Origin: JBBTCJ01 sp038043285
GTDB lineage: Bacteria; Planctomycetota; Phycisphaerae; UBA1845
Assembly (NCBI GenBank): GCA_038043285.1
Contig: JBBTCJ010000181.1
Location: 1-13,120 of the forward strand
DNA length: 13,120 nucleotides
Direction of reading: 5' to 3'
The position numbers and the translations under genes are program-made. Below the pieces are notes generated by a model that searched no databases, was not told the DNA's origin, and saw only the letters and a program-made list of their open reading frames with translations. Positions 12,318 through 13,120 of the stretch are shown here, piece after piece. Numbering within the stretch: the stretch's first letter is position 1; each line of letters starts with the position of its first letter.

Positions 12318-12917
12318 CTACGGAATGAAGACGGCCGCGGCGATGCAGGTCGTCCAGCGACCGTTTTTGTCGCCCTCGACAGTCTGCACGACGGCCTTGG
12401 TTTTCACGACCAATCCCTGGGCGCGATAGATGTTCTTCCGTTCGTTGTAGTCGGTGTCGGGATCGAGGTCGATGCCCTGGGTGGTGGCCAACATGCTGGC
12501 GGCCATGTCTTCGACGAAGTCCCCGCAGGCCTTCTGGGTCATGCCGAACCCATGATGCTCGGAGATGTACCCGTGCAGCGCCCGATCGGCCGGGACCGCG
12601 AGTCCGATGCCGGCGCAGGCCAATCGGTTGGGCTCGTTGGTGCGGCATTCGGCGAGCACGCAGAACACGATCTGTCCCGGCGAGAGTTGGGCCAAGCCTT
12701 TTTCGCGTGGAACGATCTTGCAGTGCGGGGGGTAGATGCTGCTGACGCGCACGAGGTTGTACTCGGCAATGCCGGCGTCGCGCAGGGCCTCCTCAAACGA
12801 TTGAAGGTTGTTACGGTGCTTGCCAACGCCCTTCGTAAAAAACAGTTCGCGTGGGACGAGAGGTTCCAGCAACGTCGAGTCTCCGAAAAGTAGTTGACGT
12901 TCCAACGCGGCGCACAT
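12318..12917 (-). CDS. pyruvoyl-dependent arginine decarboxylase proenzyme
   Basis: A 199-residue cytoplasmic proenzyme that decarboxylates L-arginine to agmatine, the entry to polyamine synthesis. It is expected to cleave itself between Ser59 and Ser60 in VSSIYPP; Ser60 then becomes the pyruvoyl cofactor at the start of the alpha chain. Other family segments are VPRELFFTKGVGKH (21-34), FEEALRDAGI (41-50), LSPGQIVFCV (78-87), TNEPNRL (93-99) and GYISEHHGFG (116-125), where Glu120 is the likely proton donor. No decarboxylase of the PLP type is involved. The start is uncertain. The ATG at 12917 has GGAAGG directly touching it, which is too close. A TTG at 12872 has GGAG 8 bases upstream and would give a 184-residue protein starting just before the conserved VPRELFF. 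The gene is first in a pair with the DHS-like gene, behind a candidate promoter. Confidence 0.94.
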   Translation of the reverse strand: MCAALERQLLFGDSTLLEPLVPRELFFTKGVGKHRNNLQSFEEALRDAGIAEYNLVRVSSIYPPHCKIVPREKGLAQLSPGQIVFCVLAECRTNEPNRLACAGIGLAVPADRALHGYISEHHGFGMTQKACGDFVEDMAASMLATTQGIDLDPDTDYNERKNIYRAQGLVVKTKAVVQTVEGDKNGRWTTCIAAAVFIP

Positions 12918-13010
12918 CCTTCCGCGACGTGCGGCCGGCGGCGAGCGAGCAACACCCAGTCGTCACGACCGCTCCGACGACGACGGATGCAACAGTGCTA
13001 TAAGGGGCGG

Positions 13011-13038
13011 ATTCTAACCCCCGCGTCGTCGGGTACAA
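13011..13038 (-). promoter_or_regulatory. candidate promoter of the polyamine gene pair
   Basis: On the minus strand TTGTAC (13038-13033) and TAGAAT (13016-13011) are 16 bases apart. The -10 box matches the consensus at 5 of 6 positions, the -35 box at 3 of 6. Transcription would start near 13004, giving a leader of about 85-130 bases depending on the start codon used. Confidence 0.4.
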
Positions 13039-13097
13039 GATGGGGCGCACTCACGGGTTCCGTGTGGGTCCGTGACACTTCCGGCGGGATCTTTTGT

Positions 13098-13113
13098 GGC
13101 CCCGTAAGGGGCC
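13098..13113. other. hairpin with GTAA loop at the window edge
   Basis: GGCCCC-GTAA-GGGGCC is a perfect 6-base-pair stem closed by a GNRA-type loop when read on the plus strand. CTTTTG lies just before it, and the window ends 7 bases after it. Without the flanking sequence its role (terminator of a neighbour, structured RNA, repeat) cannot be decided. Confidence 0.35.
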
Positions 13114-13120
13114 GAGGAAT

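Noticed and set aside
1..13120. CRISPR array, insertion sequence, prophage or toxin-antitoxin system
   Set aside because: No regularly spaced direct repeats, transposase, integrase or small paired toxin/antitoxin frames could be recognised on either strand.

Overview
The window is high-GC bacterial DNA, most probably from a planctomycete (Planctomycetota, perhaps a Phycisphaerae-like lineage). This is an inference from four traits. Two secreted proteins end in an IPTVSQWG-type C-terminal sorting tag. A small membrane protein ends in a zinc ribbon of the CxxC-x-YDLRG...CPECG type that I know as abundant in planctomycetes. A deoxyhypusine-synthase-like enzyme sits beside a pyruvoyl-dependent arginine decarboxylase. 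There is also a large PF09826-type beta-propeller lipoprotein. No rRNA, tRNA, CRISPR array, transposase or phage gene was seen.

Layout. Positions 1-226 hold no supported gene. From 4306 down to 227 on the minus strand lies a probable three-gene transcription unit. It starts with a secreted two-domain protein (deacetylase-like barrel plus alpha/beta hydrolase, with a C-terminal sorting tag). Next, through an ATGA stop/start overlap, comes a secreted beta-propeller-like protein with a nearly identical tag. After 40 bases comes the tRNA pseudouridine synthase truA. The divergent spacer 4307-4745 carries a candidate minus-strand promoter and a short perfect palindrome. On the plus strand follow a zinc-independent quinone oxidoreductase of the MDR family (4746-5738) and a 791-residue beta-propeller lipoprotein (5915-8290). 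The convergent spacer 8291-8644 contains three perfect inverted repeats in 76 bases. A minus-strand TetR/AcrR regulator (8645-9268) is divergent from a small zinc-ribbon membrane protein (9653-10120), with an operator-like palindrome between them. The minus-strand redox sensor gene rex (10234-10884) has a terminator-like hairpin behind it and a 64-base folded repeat-like element in front of it. Finally, a minus-strand pair encodes the arginine decarboxylase (12318-12917) and, 80 bases downstream, the deoxyhypusine-synthase-like enzyme (11107-12237), behind a candidate promoter near 13011-13038.

How the genes work together. The clearest functional unit is the last pair. It predicts arginine to agmatine, followed by an NAD-dependent aminoalkyl transfer by the DHS-like enzyme, so a bacterial polyamine route rather than eIF5A modification. 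Several residues that contact spermidine in eukaryotic DHS appear changed. The two tagged secreted proteins form a second unit and are probably exported to the same place. Rex, TetR and the quinone oxidoreductase suggest redox or stress control, but nothing in the sequence links the regulators to particular targets here. Promoters, operators and hairpins were found by eye and are tentative.
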